The notes: a model not told the origin generated them from the sequence alone. Counted from the first letter of the stretch, positions 25,213 through 55,280 are shown. The stretch: DNA of 64,000 nt from Lates calcarifer (GCF_001640805.2 NC_066845.1:24334171-24398170); one strand, 5' to 3'. A program made the numbers and translations.

Positions 25213-26204
25213 AAGAGTAGTCAACATGTCCACACCAGATCTTCGTGGATTGAGCTGAGGAATTTTCTGGACCTTATTCAGCAATCAGTCCTATTGAGCA
25301 ACAATGGTGTATCCAGAGTTTATTGGTAAGTCATAAATAGGGACAAAAAGTTTTGTGACTGGTACAATATTGAGCAAGGACGGTGTATCCAGAAGCAGTA
25401 AACAGCACAGTTTGATTTTATTCCAGCAGCTGTTTAGCTGTTCCAGGTTTGTGACTCTTGTGCAAGAGGGAAACCATAAGGTCCAGGTTCAGAAATCCTG
25501 GACTTATCCTTTATGTTAAGGGTCTGAATACTTCATTTAAACCAATCAGACTTGTGTAATGCAAGGAAAGCTTTATACTTTGGAATTATTATGGTTAAAT
25601 CTGACTCCACATGTTTTTCTTACCTGTCATGTATATATGAAATTTGCTGAGATTTCTGTCATAAAATTGGTTTAAAGCACTTGGAGAAGTCCTGGAAATC
25701 AGTTGGCTGAAATGTGTGTGAACTCTGAACAATACTAAATGGGAAAAAAGGGTTTAGGGGGTTGAATCACGGATGTGTTAGTCTTCCAACTTCTTCAAAT
25801 ATTAATGTTGTCTTCACTCATTCATACAAATTTATCCCATGTTTTGTTATATAGATAATATCCTGCTTGGTAACTAAAACTGTATTTGTCGATGAGCAAC
25901 TGAAATTTGTGATTAGGTAGGTACACATGCTCTGTGGCTTTCCACCACTGGATATCTGACCTCTAAGCAGCCCTCTAGGTAAAAGTGAGGGGTTGAGTCA
26001 TGTGTAAAACCCTTTAATTTCATGTTGAATGGTCCTTTGTTGAAACACTCAGGATGAGTGGAGCTCACTGACTGTGTTTGGTGAACCGACGTCATGCCCG
26101 CAGCCCTCTCTCTCTCATCTAATGACGGTCCTGGTTGATGAGGAGGACGCTGCGAAACAGTAATTAGGGGCCGTGGGTAAAGGTTGATGAGTCGAAGCCC
26201 TCAG

Positions 26205-26333
26205 CTCCAGCTGTATATAAAGTGAGACAGTCGACTGTGAAGACATGAGAGTCTGCTTTGAGGAAGGAGCTGCTTTGAGTTAAGGAGGATCTAGCGAGGA
26301 GCAGTTGCTGTTCGTGTCTCCGTTGGTAAAAAG
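26205..26333 (+). promoter_or_regulatory. slc39a14: candidate alternative slc39a14 promoter and first exon
   Basis: TATATAAA at 26214-26221 is followed by about 110 bases without AT-rich repeats, then two candidate donors: CGTTG|gtaaaa (26326) and AAAAAG|gtacag (26334). It lies in slc39a14 intron 1, sense orientation, just past the end of the tRNA-bearing duplication. It could drive an alternative first exon of slc39a14 or an unrelated transcript; sequence alone does not decide. Confidence 0.35.
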
Positions 26334-26576
26334 GTACAGTGTGCTTGATGCTTTGGAGTTAGCAGGAGAATAGTTTCCCCTGGAGTCATATCCTGAGCCA
26401 GCAGACAGGCATGAAGCAGGACTCTAGACACGACTCTAGACTCGGCATTGGTTTTATATTCTTTTTTAATTTCTCTTGGCCTTTTGGGATCAGTAGGACC
26501 TGATTAGTACAAAAACTAAACCATGTCTTTGAACAGGAAGTAGTTTTGTTACTGTATAACAAAATAAAGTCATCGG

Positions 26577-26941
26577 TAGGCATGGTTTTCAAGGTATACC
26601 GTGGCTTTAAAAGGTCAGGGTTTCAAAACCATTAATCATTTTTACAGCAAAGAATTCAATTATTTATGTTCTGAGCTTGTTGAGCTGCAGGTTTAGGCTC
26701 ACTTAAGGGACTTTTTTTGTAATTTATTGTATTATTTTAACACATTTACCAATGTTCCAAATATTCTGTGTTGTTTAAGAATAAAATAGATTGTGTTCAG
26801 TGGAAAAAAGGTGTTTTTCTTACCAGGCATTTCAAAATAAGTCATTTTAGAGCTTTAATTACAATATCAGGAAACTGTAAAACCACAATATTTTTGCTTA
26901 AGGTTATTGTAACGTCAGAATCTGATACTGGCCCATGCTTA
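26577..26941. mobile_element. hAT-like MITE with perfect 8-bp target duplication
   Basis: A 365-bp element with ends TAGGCATGG and CCATGCTTA (inverted, one mismatch), flanked on both sides by GTCATCGG (26569-26576 and 26942-26949). An 8-bp duplication and short inverted ends are hAT hallmarks. There is no coding capacity. Confidence 0.85.
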
Positions 26942-28907
26942 GTCATCGGTGTATAAACCATGCAACACATGCAACCCCGCTCTGGGACTAATGAAGGATT
27001 ATCTTATCTTACCTAAAAGCCGTATGATTGTTCAGTGTTTTATGACTCTATAAATTTTCCATTTTGTCTGTAAGAACAGTTTGATGGTCTGAAATTATGA
27101 ATAGAAGCATCCAGAAAGCTGAAAAATCAAATATGAATGGTGATGTCCTGTTGTCACATCAAGCAACAAATGTTATTGAGCATAAAAAACAAGCTCCAAC
27201 CATAAAATCTGATCAGGTTCCTCTGATACTTTTATCCTGGTCTTGGCTGTATGTGTATGTATGTATGTGTATGTGTCAACAGAGATTGCCACCATTGTGA
27301 TTTTGTTAACACTAGGTTGCACAGAAAAGTGTCAGCTAACGAGGACAACAGATCTAAGTTTAGCAAAATGAAATGTAAGGTGCAGCAAACCCAAAATATA
27401 ATGTCTCTTATCATCTCACAAGCTGAAAATCGTTACTGCTGAGACTTTCAATGCTTTGCTTTGCTCAGTATTTTGATATGAAAAACCTTTTTTTTAATTC
27501 AGCAAGATGGGATTATTAAGTAGCTAGAATATACAACAGTGTCAAGACTCAATAGAATTAATGCACTTAAATACAAACACAGTTGTTTGAGGAGTGCAAA
27601 CAGTGTACTTTCAGCTTTAATCAGAGCAAACATACAGAGTACACCGTGCCTGTTACAGCACTCAAAGTATTTTAAACAAGGACTAAACTGATTAAAACGC
27701 GCTCTTGTTCATTTTAAGGTAAGAGGCCTCCTTAATTTATATATTTATTTTAAAAATACCTGTGTATGTGACAATTCTCAGTCTAATACATGTAAATCAT
27801 GAATGTACTGTGCACAGATTAGAGGATATTTGTGTACATGCATGAAAAAAGGTGGCTGAGAGTATGTTTTTCAGCCGTAACAACAAAGAGGCACTCTGAT
27901 TTTAAGGCTGCAAAGCTCAAATAAACGCAGGAACAAGCTTTTATTTTGGAGGGCAAAATGCAAACAAAAAAGTTTCCATTAGGACTTTCATAAGCCTTGA
28001 TCTGAAGTCCTCTACAGGACTTCAGAGTGCTGATAAACAGCGCTAATAAAAGCTGGCTGCATTGTTTGTGCAGCACCCTGAATTATTCACTAATTTATTT
28101 GAAGGGCGTGTAGGTTTGGACACGTAAGCACTCCTTCATGTAGTGTGTTGTGTGTAGTGTGTAGTGTGTTTTTTTCCGTGTGGCAGATTCTGTAGATAAC
28201 GTCTCTTTTATTTGACTCTTTGTTCCGTCAGCTGGTGAAGTTGATGGTGACGAGGGAAATTTCTCACCGAGCTGTTGTTTACACACGGGTGTAGGAGCTG
28301 TGAGATGTAATAATAGTTACCCACTCCCTGTGCTTGGTGACTATGGTGATAACAGCACGTAACTTGTGCCTATCACCTCTTCTGTTTTCTATATGTACAT
28401 CATTTGTCTGGGCCCAGTTTGCTTGAGGTTTGTCGTCTGACTGCAGCGTAACGACGAGGAAGTAACAGACGAAGCAACAAACTGGTGACTTTCTAGGAAG
28501 ATTTGAAAAGGATGAGCAGAGGAGAATCGGCTGCATGCCTCTGGGATTGGAGTCCAGCAGACTGTGACTAAAACATCCCCCACCCCACCCTCTCTCTGCT
28601 CTGCTCCTCTGCCTTGTAGACATCATATTTAACGTGAGAGGCCTTCGCCATCGTCATTGAAGGTCTCTGCTGCAGACTGCCAGTCTCTTCTCACCAGAGT
28701 TATCTCCACACAGGCCTTGGACTCTCTCTCTCTCTCTCTCTCTGTCAGACTTGTGCATGAGCGTTGACATCGGTCTAACCCGACATGCTGACATTTAAAA
28801 ACAGCATCTGTATTGTTTTGATTGGACCGTAGCCACGCCTAGACCGAGGCAAAGGTCTGCCGGTGAAAAAAGGCCTGTGTTTATTCAGCTGTGTCTGCAA
28901 AAGACAA

Positions 28908-28909
<2 letters not shown>

Positions 28910-28939
<30 letters not shown>

Positions 28940-28940
28940 C
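28910..28940 (+). repeat. (CTT)10 microsatellite
   Basis: A pure CTT run in slc39a14 intron 1; a (CT)n run lies nearby at 28723-28744. Confidence 0.95.
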
Positions 28941-30219
28941 AGGAGTGCATGTGTATATTTAGCATCTGTACCAACTTATTATCACAGCCAAGGAAGCATG
29001 ATGACAGGCAGCTATTCTTACTCACTTGTTGAATCGCTGCATGCTTGCCCGTTGAGAGTAGAGCCTGGCTGATAATGAAATATCGAAGCCAACACCGATG
29101 TTGATATGTGAGAGTCGTGGTGTAACGATTCCCCAAATTTAGTTATTGTGAGGGTGGATGACCAAAATGTTCCCACACTCTGGTCTTGAATGTGACCAGG
29201 GGGTGTCTGCCATCTCAGGGTTATTATTCATCCTCGGATAATTAAACTTGGAGTGTGAGCACTCGATCGTGATTGGACCAAAACAATCATGTGACACATG
29301 CAGGGATGCAGGGATGATGTATTTTTGGAGGCCAGCCTGGAAGTTAGCATCACCCTGGTTCACTTGACAAAAAGCCAATGAGATTTTTTTCACTGGCTTT
29401 TGGATTATTGCAGAAAATAAACAGTTTTTTATAGATTGATAAATGTATTTGCACTTGTTTGTGTGTTTTCGTTCGCCTTGAGTTGCCTCTTGAGGGATAA
29501 ATGAAAGTGCTTCATATTGAATTGGATGTCTAATGAAGAACAGAGTTAGCACAAAGCTAGCTTGGAGTGACACGTGTTATTAATCCATTTACTCAGTGGT
29601 TGATTTGCATCCTTAAACACTGACATATCACTGGCAGAGTATGTTGATGTAGTGTTGGCAGACAGATTAAATCATAGTGGATATTGTGTGTGTGTTGTCC
29701 TGGCTCGTTTCCACTGGTCTATTGTTTTCCAAAATGAGACCACATTTCCCAAAAGCCTGTTAATTCCTAATGCAGATTTATTATTCTTCTTTATGGCTTT
29801 TGTCTTGGTTGTTAACAGAGGTTGTTTAGATTTCATGAAGTCATTTTTTGTTGATGTCAGGTGGCGACATGTATGTACCAAACAAATTAAGATTATCCAG
29901 GGTTTATTTGTGTTTTACCCATGTGCTGCTGCCTTTTGTCGCTCCCAGATATTTCCTCACACACCTTGCGTCTCCTCTCTGTCTAATGAAAAATAAATGT
30001 GGAAGAGGAGAGAGAGATATCACTTTACCTCTGGCAGCTTCCCTGCAGGTTGGAGAGGAATGAGTGCAGTTTATTGCTGCACATTTATCCACTTCTGAAA
30101 CTCCTGACCTTCGTAGATTACTGCTACACTGCTATAAGAAGATTCAATACCACACCATTACCACTTCAAAAACCCTGCCTTAAAGTCAGGCAGGGTTAAT
30201 CAGAAACATCACTTTAGAT

Positions 30220-30500
30220 ACTAATACCAGACTCCATTGACAAAAACAGCAATTTTACTGGGCAGAACACAGGGAGTTGCTGGAATACTGCAGCCTTGAT
30301 TGGTTAGTCTGCTTGTGTTATTTTGTGACTTTCAGTGGTGTATGAATACTTTACAGAAGTTAAAGTACCACACAATAGCACAAATAAACTAACCAATCAA
30401 GGCAGAGGTATTCCCGCAGGTCCCTGTGTTCTGCTTGGTAAAATTACTATTTTTGTCAATGGAGTTTGGCAGTGATGTAGAGCGATGTTTCTGATTAAAC
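30220..30500. mobile_element. foldback element copy in slc39a14 intron 1
   Basis: Contains CCAGACTCCATTGACAAAAA (about 30227) and its inverted counterpart TTTTTGTCAATGGAGTTTGG (about 30450), with the central AATAGCACAAATAAACTAAC. Only the inner part of the family is present. Confidence 0.65.
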
Positions 30501-30614
30501 AACAAGATAACCCTGAGATAGATAAACCTGCCTGAATTTAAGGTTAGTAACAGTTCTTTTGAAGTGCTAGTAGCTTTTTGTAGTAGTGTAGCTGTTGTAA
30601 TCTAGAGCATTGCC

Positions 30615-30970
30615 ATATATCAGTACCAGACTCCATTGACAAAAACAGTAATTTTACCGAGCAGAACACAGGGAGCTGCTGGTATACCGCAGCCTCGATC
30701 GGTTAGTTTGTTTGTGTTATGGTGTGGTACTTTGACTTATGTAAAGCATTTAGACACTGAGAGTCACACAATAACACAAACAAACCAGCTGAACGAGGTA
30801 GTGGTATACCAGCAGCTCAGTGTATTCTGCTCAGTAAAATTACTGTTTTTGTCAATGGTGTTTGGTAGCGATATATAGCGATGTTTCTGGTTAAACGATA
30901 GGAACTTACTCTTTAATAAAAAGGTCTATGACGGTAGGAATCATCTCCATAACGTTGTCAGACACTTGTA
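30615..30970. mobile_element. foldback element copy in slc39a14 intron 1
   Basis: Second copy, 400 bp from the previous one in the same intron, with inverted landmarks at about 30627 and 30845. The right arm extends to CATAACGTTGTCAGACACTT. Two adjacent copies may be a split or nested insertion. Confidence 0.65.
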
Positions 30971-32945
30971 CAGTGAGAAAAAGCAACAAATCCCCATATT
31001 TGAAGAGCTGGAAGCAGTAAGTCTTTGTCATTTTTGTTTGACACGTGACTTTATCGATTGTCAAAACAGTTCCGCCTCTACCTTCAGCCTGTGTTTCACT
31101 AACAAAAGCAGTAAGGAGGCCAAGGTTCACAGCTCCTGCAGGATTGTGCAAGAGGAAAGTATTGGAGAAAGAAATAAAAAATAAGGAGCTAAAGAGGCTT
31201 ATGAAGGTTTTTTTTCTGTTTTCTGTAACTTGTTTCACTCCCACCCTTCCTACTTCAGAATGAGGTCTCATTAGAGCAAGTAGAGGAGGAAGATTTGGGA
31301 CAGAGGGTACAATTCATTGGGGAGAGGCTGACTTACTGAAGAGGAAAATCTTCTCTTTGCCTCCTCAGCTCTGAGACCGAGGGAGCAGACAGAGATGAAG
31401 GTGGGGAAGAAAAAAGAGTGAACACAAATTAGAAGTAAGACAGGCTGACCTTTTGAAAGTTAGTATTTTATCTGGGGGAAAGTCGCACTTTACATTCACA
31501 TCGTCTTATATTTCCTCACGGCTCAGAGGGCCACCGAGCAGCTGGAGTGCAGTGCCTTGCTGAAGGGCATCTCAGCAGTATATTTACAAAGAGGGGAGCT
31601 GTGTCTCATTTATCTTGGCTCTCCTGGTCCTGTGGTGTTTCCAGAGCAGGAAGTTTTCTGGTCATGAGTTTGGTGTTTCAGCCTGGATCTCGATCACGTC
31701 GTCTTGTTGTTTTCCCCCCCAGCAGCTGGAACTGGATGTTTGCATCTGCAGTGTTTCCTCGCCCGATTCCTCTGCCGGCCAGCTACAGTAAACACCCGTC
31801 TCTCTCTGTATAGCTCGGGAAAAGGAATGGTGTGGGTTTGGCTCAGGGCTGGACTTTGTGGCTCGAGTGTCAGATTGAAATTTGAAGCAGTCAAATCGAT
31901 GGGGAAAAGAGAGTGCAGAAAAGTCAAGCTGGCAGCTGCCAATTCAGGTTTCTTGTCTCCCATCCTTCCCTGTTTCTTTCTTCCTCACCGGTGAGTCGTA
32001 ACCTTAGTTTTATCTCTCTCTCCTCCTCAGTCCACTGCACTCCTGAGGAGCCCTCACTGCTCTCTTCAGGCATTTCTTCTTCTCCGTTCTCTATTCCCCC
32101 GACTCCCACCCCTGCTCCCAGGTGCTCTGTGGGCATCAGTCGGCGAGCTCAGAGCCTCAGGGCGCTTTACGCACCAGCTATCATTAGAGGCTCTGTCAGA
32201 GAAAAAGTTAGGGGTTTCTTTTCAAAAAAAAAAAAAAATGAATAGCTGTGTTTATTCACCTCAATGTGGCATTTGGACCTGAGATGAATTGGCGCTCTGT
32301 GTTGGAGCAGAGGACGGGGACATTACAGTGTACCTCTGTATGTGGTGTGGATGCAAAAAAGTAAAAATGAATGCAGCAGAAATGCTTGCATAATATTGAA
32401 TTTTTATAATTCTTGTGCATCTAAAGCTAAAATACCGATGCCACAGTTTGGCTGAAAACAAACAAGGTGATATGCATAATGGAGGCACGTCTGGTTTATG
32501 TTTAAGAGAGTGTTATTGTGTGCATTTGCTGGTTGGTTACTCTGGTGTCACTGCCACTGATAGTGAGTGCTTTGTCTGGTGTGTGTGTGCTGTAATTGTC
32601 TGTAATTACTTGCTGGTTTCCTGTTTACTCTGCAGGCTTCGTGCAGGTCGACTAGTCTGTTTGGTGCTTCACTTACTGTCAGTATTGGCCTCTTATCTAC
32701 TAAACAATTGGATATTTACAAACCTAAAGCTGCATCATGTAAGAGAAGTTACATGCTTCTTTGAGTAGTGACCCAAAACTGCAGAACTGGCACCAAATAC
32801 TTATTATTATTTGATCAGAGTTCCTTAATTTATGTCCTAAATGCATTAATATGCTGTTAGGGGGCTGTATGTGTTGAGATGGTTTCAAAAATAATTTTGA
32901 ATATTTTGGTTAAACGTACTTGTAGAACTTTTTGTGATAAATAAG

Positions 32946-33324
32946 TAGGGGTGTAATAATTCTGAAACCGAGACTGAAACTGTGCTACAGACGTCTGAGC
33001 TCTCATTATGTACACTTGTTTTTAATTCGCAGTTAACACATTTTATCACAAAAGTATTGTTCTATATAAAGTTAGGTACGAGCTGTATATTTTATTTTTT
33101 TCGTCTTCCATCTGTGTGTGTCGTTTGCCTGTTTTGGTCCAAACATCATCGAGTGATCTACGCCTGTGGTAAATGTTTAATTGGCTCAAGATGAATAATA
33201 ACCCAGAGACTGCAGACCTCCCTCCTGGGCACATTTAAGGCAGCAGTGTGGGAACATTTTGGTTACACCTCCCCCAAAAAACAAGGTCTGTCAGTCTCTG
33301 ATTTGGAGAATCATTACACCCCTA
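32946..33324. mobile_element. hAT-like MITE
   Basis: Inverted ends: TAGGGGTGTAATAATTC at the left, and GAATCATTACACCCCTA at the right. Length is 379 bp, non-coding. A clear target duplication is not visible, so the superfamily call rests on the end sequence. Confidence 0.65.
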
Positions 33325-33845
33325 AAAGACGTTATACCCCCATTTAGTCCAACAAAGTCCATTTCTTTCCTTATTGAAGTCTTTTTCTTCTTTTTTTTGG
33401 TACATTGCTGCATTTTATTTCTCTTGTTGATTTGATGGACGTCCCTGCACTAGACGCTAACAAGACAGGGACAAGGATAGTCTGCTGAAGCTTAGGATCA
33501 AAAACAGTTTCCTGAAAAGCGGCGAGTGAATGAGTCCAGATAAACATGACCGATGCACATGCTTTACTGTCTTATCTTGACATAATTAGAGTTTGCCTAT
33601 TCAAAATAAAACATTCGCTGAACTTGGCTCGTCTCCTCTCCTTGTCGTGCACTTTGAGCCGGTTTATGAGAATAATTAAATCTTTCTGTCATTTGGAGTT
33701 GTGTGTCGTCTGTCGTCTGTGAGCAAAACTGTGAAGTACTGCGTTTATAAAACAGCTGTTATCTGTCACAGGAGATAGATTTCTTTTATTCACGCCTCCT
33801 CCTCCTCCTTCCACAGATCAGCGTCCTCCAGCCAGTGAAGAAGCC

Positions 33846-51417
<17,572 letters not shown>

Positions 51418-54400
51418 CAGCAGACTCCAGCTCTGACCATCAGGAACTGGGACGTCGGCTAGTTTGTGCCGGTGGAAACTAGAGAAAGTGAGGAAGGGAG
51501 GCCGAATTTTTTTTTTTCTCTTTATCTTCTTAAATTTTCAGGACCCCGGAATTTGGGAAGTTTCAGTGCGGCAGGTACGCACACTCCATATTTGAGTAGC
51601 TGCTTTTTTTTTGCGGTTCCCACATGCAGTAGATGCCAGACAGAGTCTTTATTCAACGTTTTCCTGACAGCTAAAAGTCCCAACTGAAACAGCGTTCAGC
51701 TTAGAAAGACGACATAAAGACGTGCTGGACATGAACTGATGTGCAATACTCACCCAGTCACCCAAACTGCTCCCTGTTCCCCAGACTACTGATCAGCCAT
51801 TTTGGCTCCTTGCTCTTATTCCCTCTCTCCTCTCCTGTTCTTCCCTCAGTGGGGAGCCTGCTGAGATTCATTACATGCAGAGTATTTATATCACTAATCC
51901 TCTGTGCCCACAGTACTTCCTCAGGAGGTGGGAAAAGCACAATCAGGTAACAGCAGCTGTATTATTATTGACATCCTCGAGTCTTTATCCTTCTGTTCCA
52001 TATCCCTCCTCCGCCTTCCTTTTGTTCCCATTCCATACCAAAAACAATTTATTATGGACCTGAGCTGGAATTTTAATCAGACATCAAACTGACTTTCGGC
52101 TGGACTTTGTTGTTTGTGTGTTAATGTTATATTTTTTTACACATGTAAAAAAACAAAAAAAAAAACGATCAGAACTTTTGAAGACCAAATATGGGCAGAC
52201 CATTGCGAATGGTGAAGGGCTACACAGTGACGATAGGAAGGGCACACTTCATCCTCCCTGAGTGTGGACTCGTCTGCACCCTCGACACGCAGTTAGAAGT
52301 TCCTGAAGAAGCCTGGGTCGTCTCTGTGAAGTGACACAAAGTCCAGAGTTTTGCTTTTTTTGTGGCTTTATCCAGATTAGACGCAGCAACAACATCCAGC
52401 GTCCACAGCAGCATTTCTCCAGAGTTAACCATCTGTGCCCTTCATTGATACAGCATTGAATAGTTTTAGCTTCTTTTTTTTTTAATGGTCTTCGCACATC
52501 CCATGGACTACTTTTCCCAGAGTTCTCTATTCTTTTACAGTCTAGTCATAGGTTTAATACTGCAAGCTGAATCCTTTAAGCACGCACACTTCGCCTGCTG
52601 GACTGGTTTGTTTATCCATGTTGATAACGACAGAAAAATTTGATTTATATACTGTATTTAGTCACTTAGGTTGTTCTCTTTCAGTTACACTATATGGCCA
52701 AAAGTTTATAGACACTTAATGTTTTTTAAACAGTTATGGACTGCACTTATTCAGTGCTTTTCTCATCTTATCGATCACTCAAAGCCCCAAAAATCATATA
52801 AAATGAATATTTAAAATGTTAATTCAATGAAAGATAATATAAACCAGACTAAAAGCAGAAGGCATGACCAAACTTCAGAGTTTTACATAAGTTAAAGGAG
52901 CCGGGGATCGAACCTCAGACCCTCTGATAAGTGGAATACCCAGTGATCTTTGAAGAACCAATGGGATCAGTTAAAAACACTTAATGCAGTTGTGATGGTA
53001 TTTCCAGTCATCAAAGACTCAAAAAACTTTTTAAAAACTTATTTGAAATCAACTCAGCACTTTTTGTGACAAACAAACAAATAAACAAACAATCCCAGCT
53101 GTTTATACCTAAAGTAAAAAGAAAAGACCCATTTTTCTCTTCAAACTTTGCTTCTGTGACCTGGGTAATGTCCCTGAGGGACACTGAGAGGAATAAGGTG
53201 AGAATACACTGGACTTTGAACGCTGCTGCCAGTATAAATAGATGTAAATCTTTATTCATACGTTGTTTTATTCAGACTTTATGTAAATAAAAATGTGTGA
53301 ATTTGCCCGTTTTTACATAGAAAACAAGTTAATTTCTAAATTTCATTTTCCAGGTCACAAAAGAAAAGTTTGAAGGGAACACAGATCACGTTCTATAAGC
53401 AATTAAGAAATAACACTATCCAGGAACAGTTATTAGCTGCACCCTTAGAAAACAGTGAGTTTCCAACTTGTGGCAGCGGTTTAACAGAACATCTTTTCCT
53501 GATTTAACATGACAGTGCCCCAGATGCTAATGCTAACAATTTGGAATAAGCTGTATCATATAACTTTGGCCATGTAGTGTAATTTAAACCTAATTGAAAC
53601 AAGTGAAAAATGGTTTATGATGTCTAAAATTTGATTTTATTGAAGCATCAGCAGAGCAGCTGCTGGTGTTTGTCATGTTTATGTGACGTGACCGGTTTCT
53701 CTTCAGCAAACTCTGACATTAGCGTCATGCTAAGGATGAAACAACCAGTCACACCATAGCTGCATCGTAGTTTTTGCTGTTGCGTACACTACAAATCAGT
53801 GTGAGTTCAATTATTGATACTTTACAGATCGATCGCACAATTTTTTCTCTGTACAATATTCAAAACTCAACGCGGAGTAAGTCGTCGGTCACCAGAAGCT
53901 TCACACTTTTCCTTAGATTGAACATGATTAGATAGATTAGAGCTATAGAGCATTATTTATTAGAGATAGAAACTGGAAGAAATTATTGGCTGTCGCAGTG
54001 TATAGGCCGACTGAAAACAGAGAAAATAAAATAGAAATAAAAAGATTTCTGTTATGAGGTAAGCCATTACAACGGGTACCATGTGGTACAGTATTACTGC
54101 TGCTTGATGAGTATGATTAATGGGAGATTATTTATTGTTGTTTGAGCCATAAAATATTTATTTTATGCTTTACACCCAAGATAAAGTATTTGTTTTAGCT
54201 TTACACCACAAGCCATGAATGCTGACAAAAATCCAGTCTTTTTGTTTGTTGTCATTTATTTTTGTTTTAGTATTTTTTATGACGATTAAATGAAACAGCT
54301 GCCAGAATATATACTGAAACTCTTCAGATTTACGTTAAAAAACTGACACCAGAGCACACACACAAGCAGAAAGACAGAGTTGCTAGTTGAGTTACGATCA

Positions 54401-54765
54401 AGTAAACGTCATGTTGTTCAGTTCAGACACAAACCAGTAAATCTGATGATGCATTCAGGAGCGCACAAACAATAAGACTTGTAATGACATTACAGTGGAG
54501 GTTTCTCTCTCAGAATCAAACAACAAACAAACAAGCCAAGCAGTGATTTATTCTCTGGAGGTCTTAATGATTTATCGATGCTCATTTAAAAAGAAAAATA
54601 TTGTACCTGATGTAATTCATGTGAATCTTTTCAGCCTTCTCTCTGTGTGTCATGGGAATCCTTTTTTTATAAACATAATTTTCCAAGAAAATCACGTGTC
54701 AAGTGTCATGATTGAACGATCCTGTGTTGGTTTAACAGCTCAATAAAGATGTGATTAAACTTTTA
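51418..54765 (+). other. slc39a14: probable slc39a14 3' UTR
   Basis: No coding sequence is seen after the stop at 51417. The first well-placed polyadenylation signal outside a transposon is AATAAA at 54742-54747, giving a 3' UTR of about 3.3 kb. A Tc1/mariner-like element (52686-53581) lies inside and contributes another AATAAA near 53286, so shorter ends are possible. Confidence 0.45.
52686..53581. mobile_element. non-autonomous Tc1/mariner-like element
   Basis: Inverted ends: TACACTATATGGCCAAAAGT at the left, and the reverse complement of the right end reads TACACTACATGGCCAAAGTT. Both start with TA, the usual target duplication of this superfamily. Length is 896 bp, with no transposase reading frame. 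At about 52896-52935 it contains a B-box-like stretch (GGTTCGATCCCCGGC on the minus strand) reminiscent of a tRNA 3' half. Confidence 0.75.
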
Positions 54766-54929
54766 TTTGAAGAGTGCAAATAAACTGCTCCTCCTGTAGT
54801 CCGTCTGTATTCAGGTGTCATATTCAATACTAACATTTTTAGTTAATAAAAAGAAGTTAAAGGTTAAAGATTCTATTAGTAATGATACTGATAGATGTCA
54901 ACAAAAATGAATATTTGTTCTCCAAAATG

Positions 54930-55280
54930 GAGGAAATACTCACAGATGTTACTTAAATAAAACCATGTAGAAGTACTCTTTTACAAGTCCTGCATTCAAA
55001 ATGTTATTTAAGTAAAAGCACATAAGTATCAGCAAACATTGGGAGAAAGCATCTAAGTGCAGTTTTAAAGTACTTTATACTTTTACTCCACTACAATTAT
55101 ATTCATCTGATGACATAAAGGTTAATAATGAAGTGATAAACACATTAACAAATCAAAAATAAAATTCTATATATTATTCTGAAATGGGCCTTTTCTGTGT
55201 TTTTACTTTTGGCATCTTCAGTACATTTAGATGCTGATACTTTTGTACTTAAATTATATATATGATTTATATTATTAATC
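54930..55280. repeat. fish interspersed repeat (AGTAAAAGTAC-type)
   Basis: GTAGAAGTACTCTTTTACAA, GTCCTGCATTCAAAATGTTA, TTAAGTAAAAGCACATAAGT and ACTTTTACTCCACTACAATT are landmarks of a repeat I recognise as common in teleost genomes. A partial relative lies at about 24108-24520. It occupies the intergenic space between slc39a14 and ascc2. Confidence 0.5.

Larger units (their letters stand above)
24524..26035 (+). repeat. segmental duplication carrying tRNA-Pro, second copy
   Basis: Second copy of the 21305-22668 segment, offset about 3.2 kb, with the same tRNA order (TGG then AGG). The slc39a14 non-coding first exon lies between the two copies, so the duplication spread the tRNA cluster across a Pol II promoter. 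Confidence 0.8.
26950..33816 (+). other. slc39a14 intron 1, distal part, no gene recognised
   Basis: About 6.9 kb with no supported exon. It contains parts of the foldback family (30220-30500, 30615-30970), a hAT-like element (32946-33324), microsatellites (CT at 28723-28744, CTT at 28910-28940) and a short (TGTA)n tract near 27250. The acceptor of the first coding exon is at 33811-33816. Confidence 0.6.

Noticed and set aside
29139..29573. A 144-codon minus-strand open frame in slc39a14 intron 1.
   Set aside because: No conserved motif and no regulatory or splice context; its length is possible by chance in 64 kb.
31547..32245. Several open frames of 70-110 codons on both strands around 31547-32245.
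   Set aside because: They overlap each other, have low-complexity composition and lack splice logic or recognisable domains.
51555..51580. Possible iron-responsive element (CAGTGC) in the slc39a14 3' UTR.
   Set aside because: The bases on either side do not form the required 5-bp upper stem or the bulged C.
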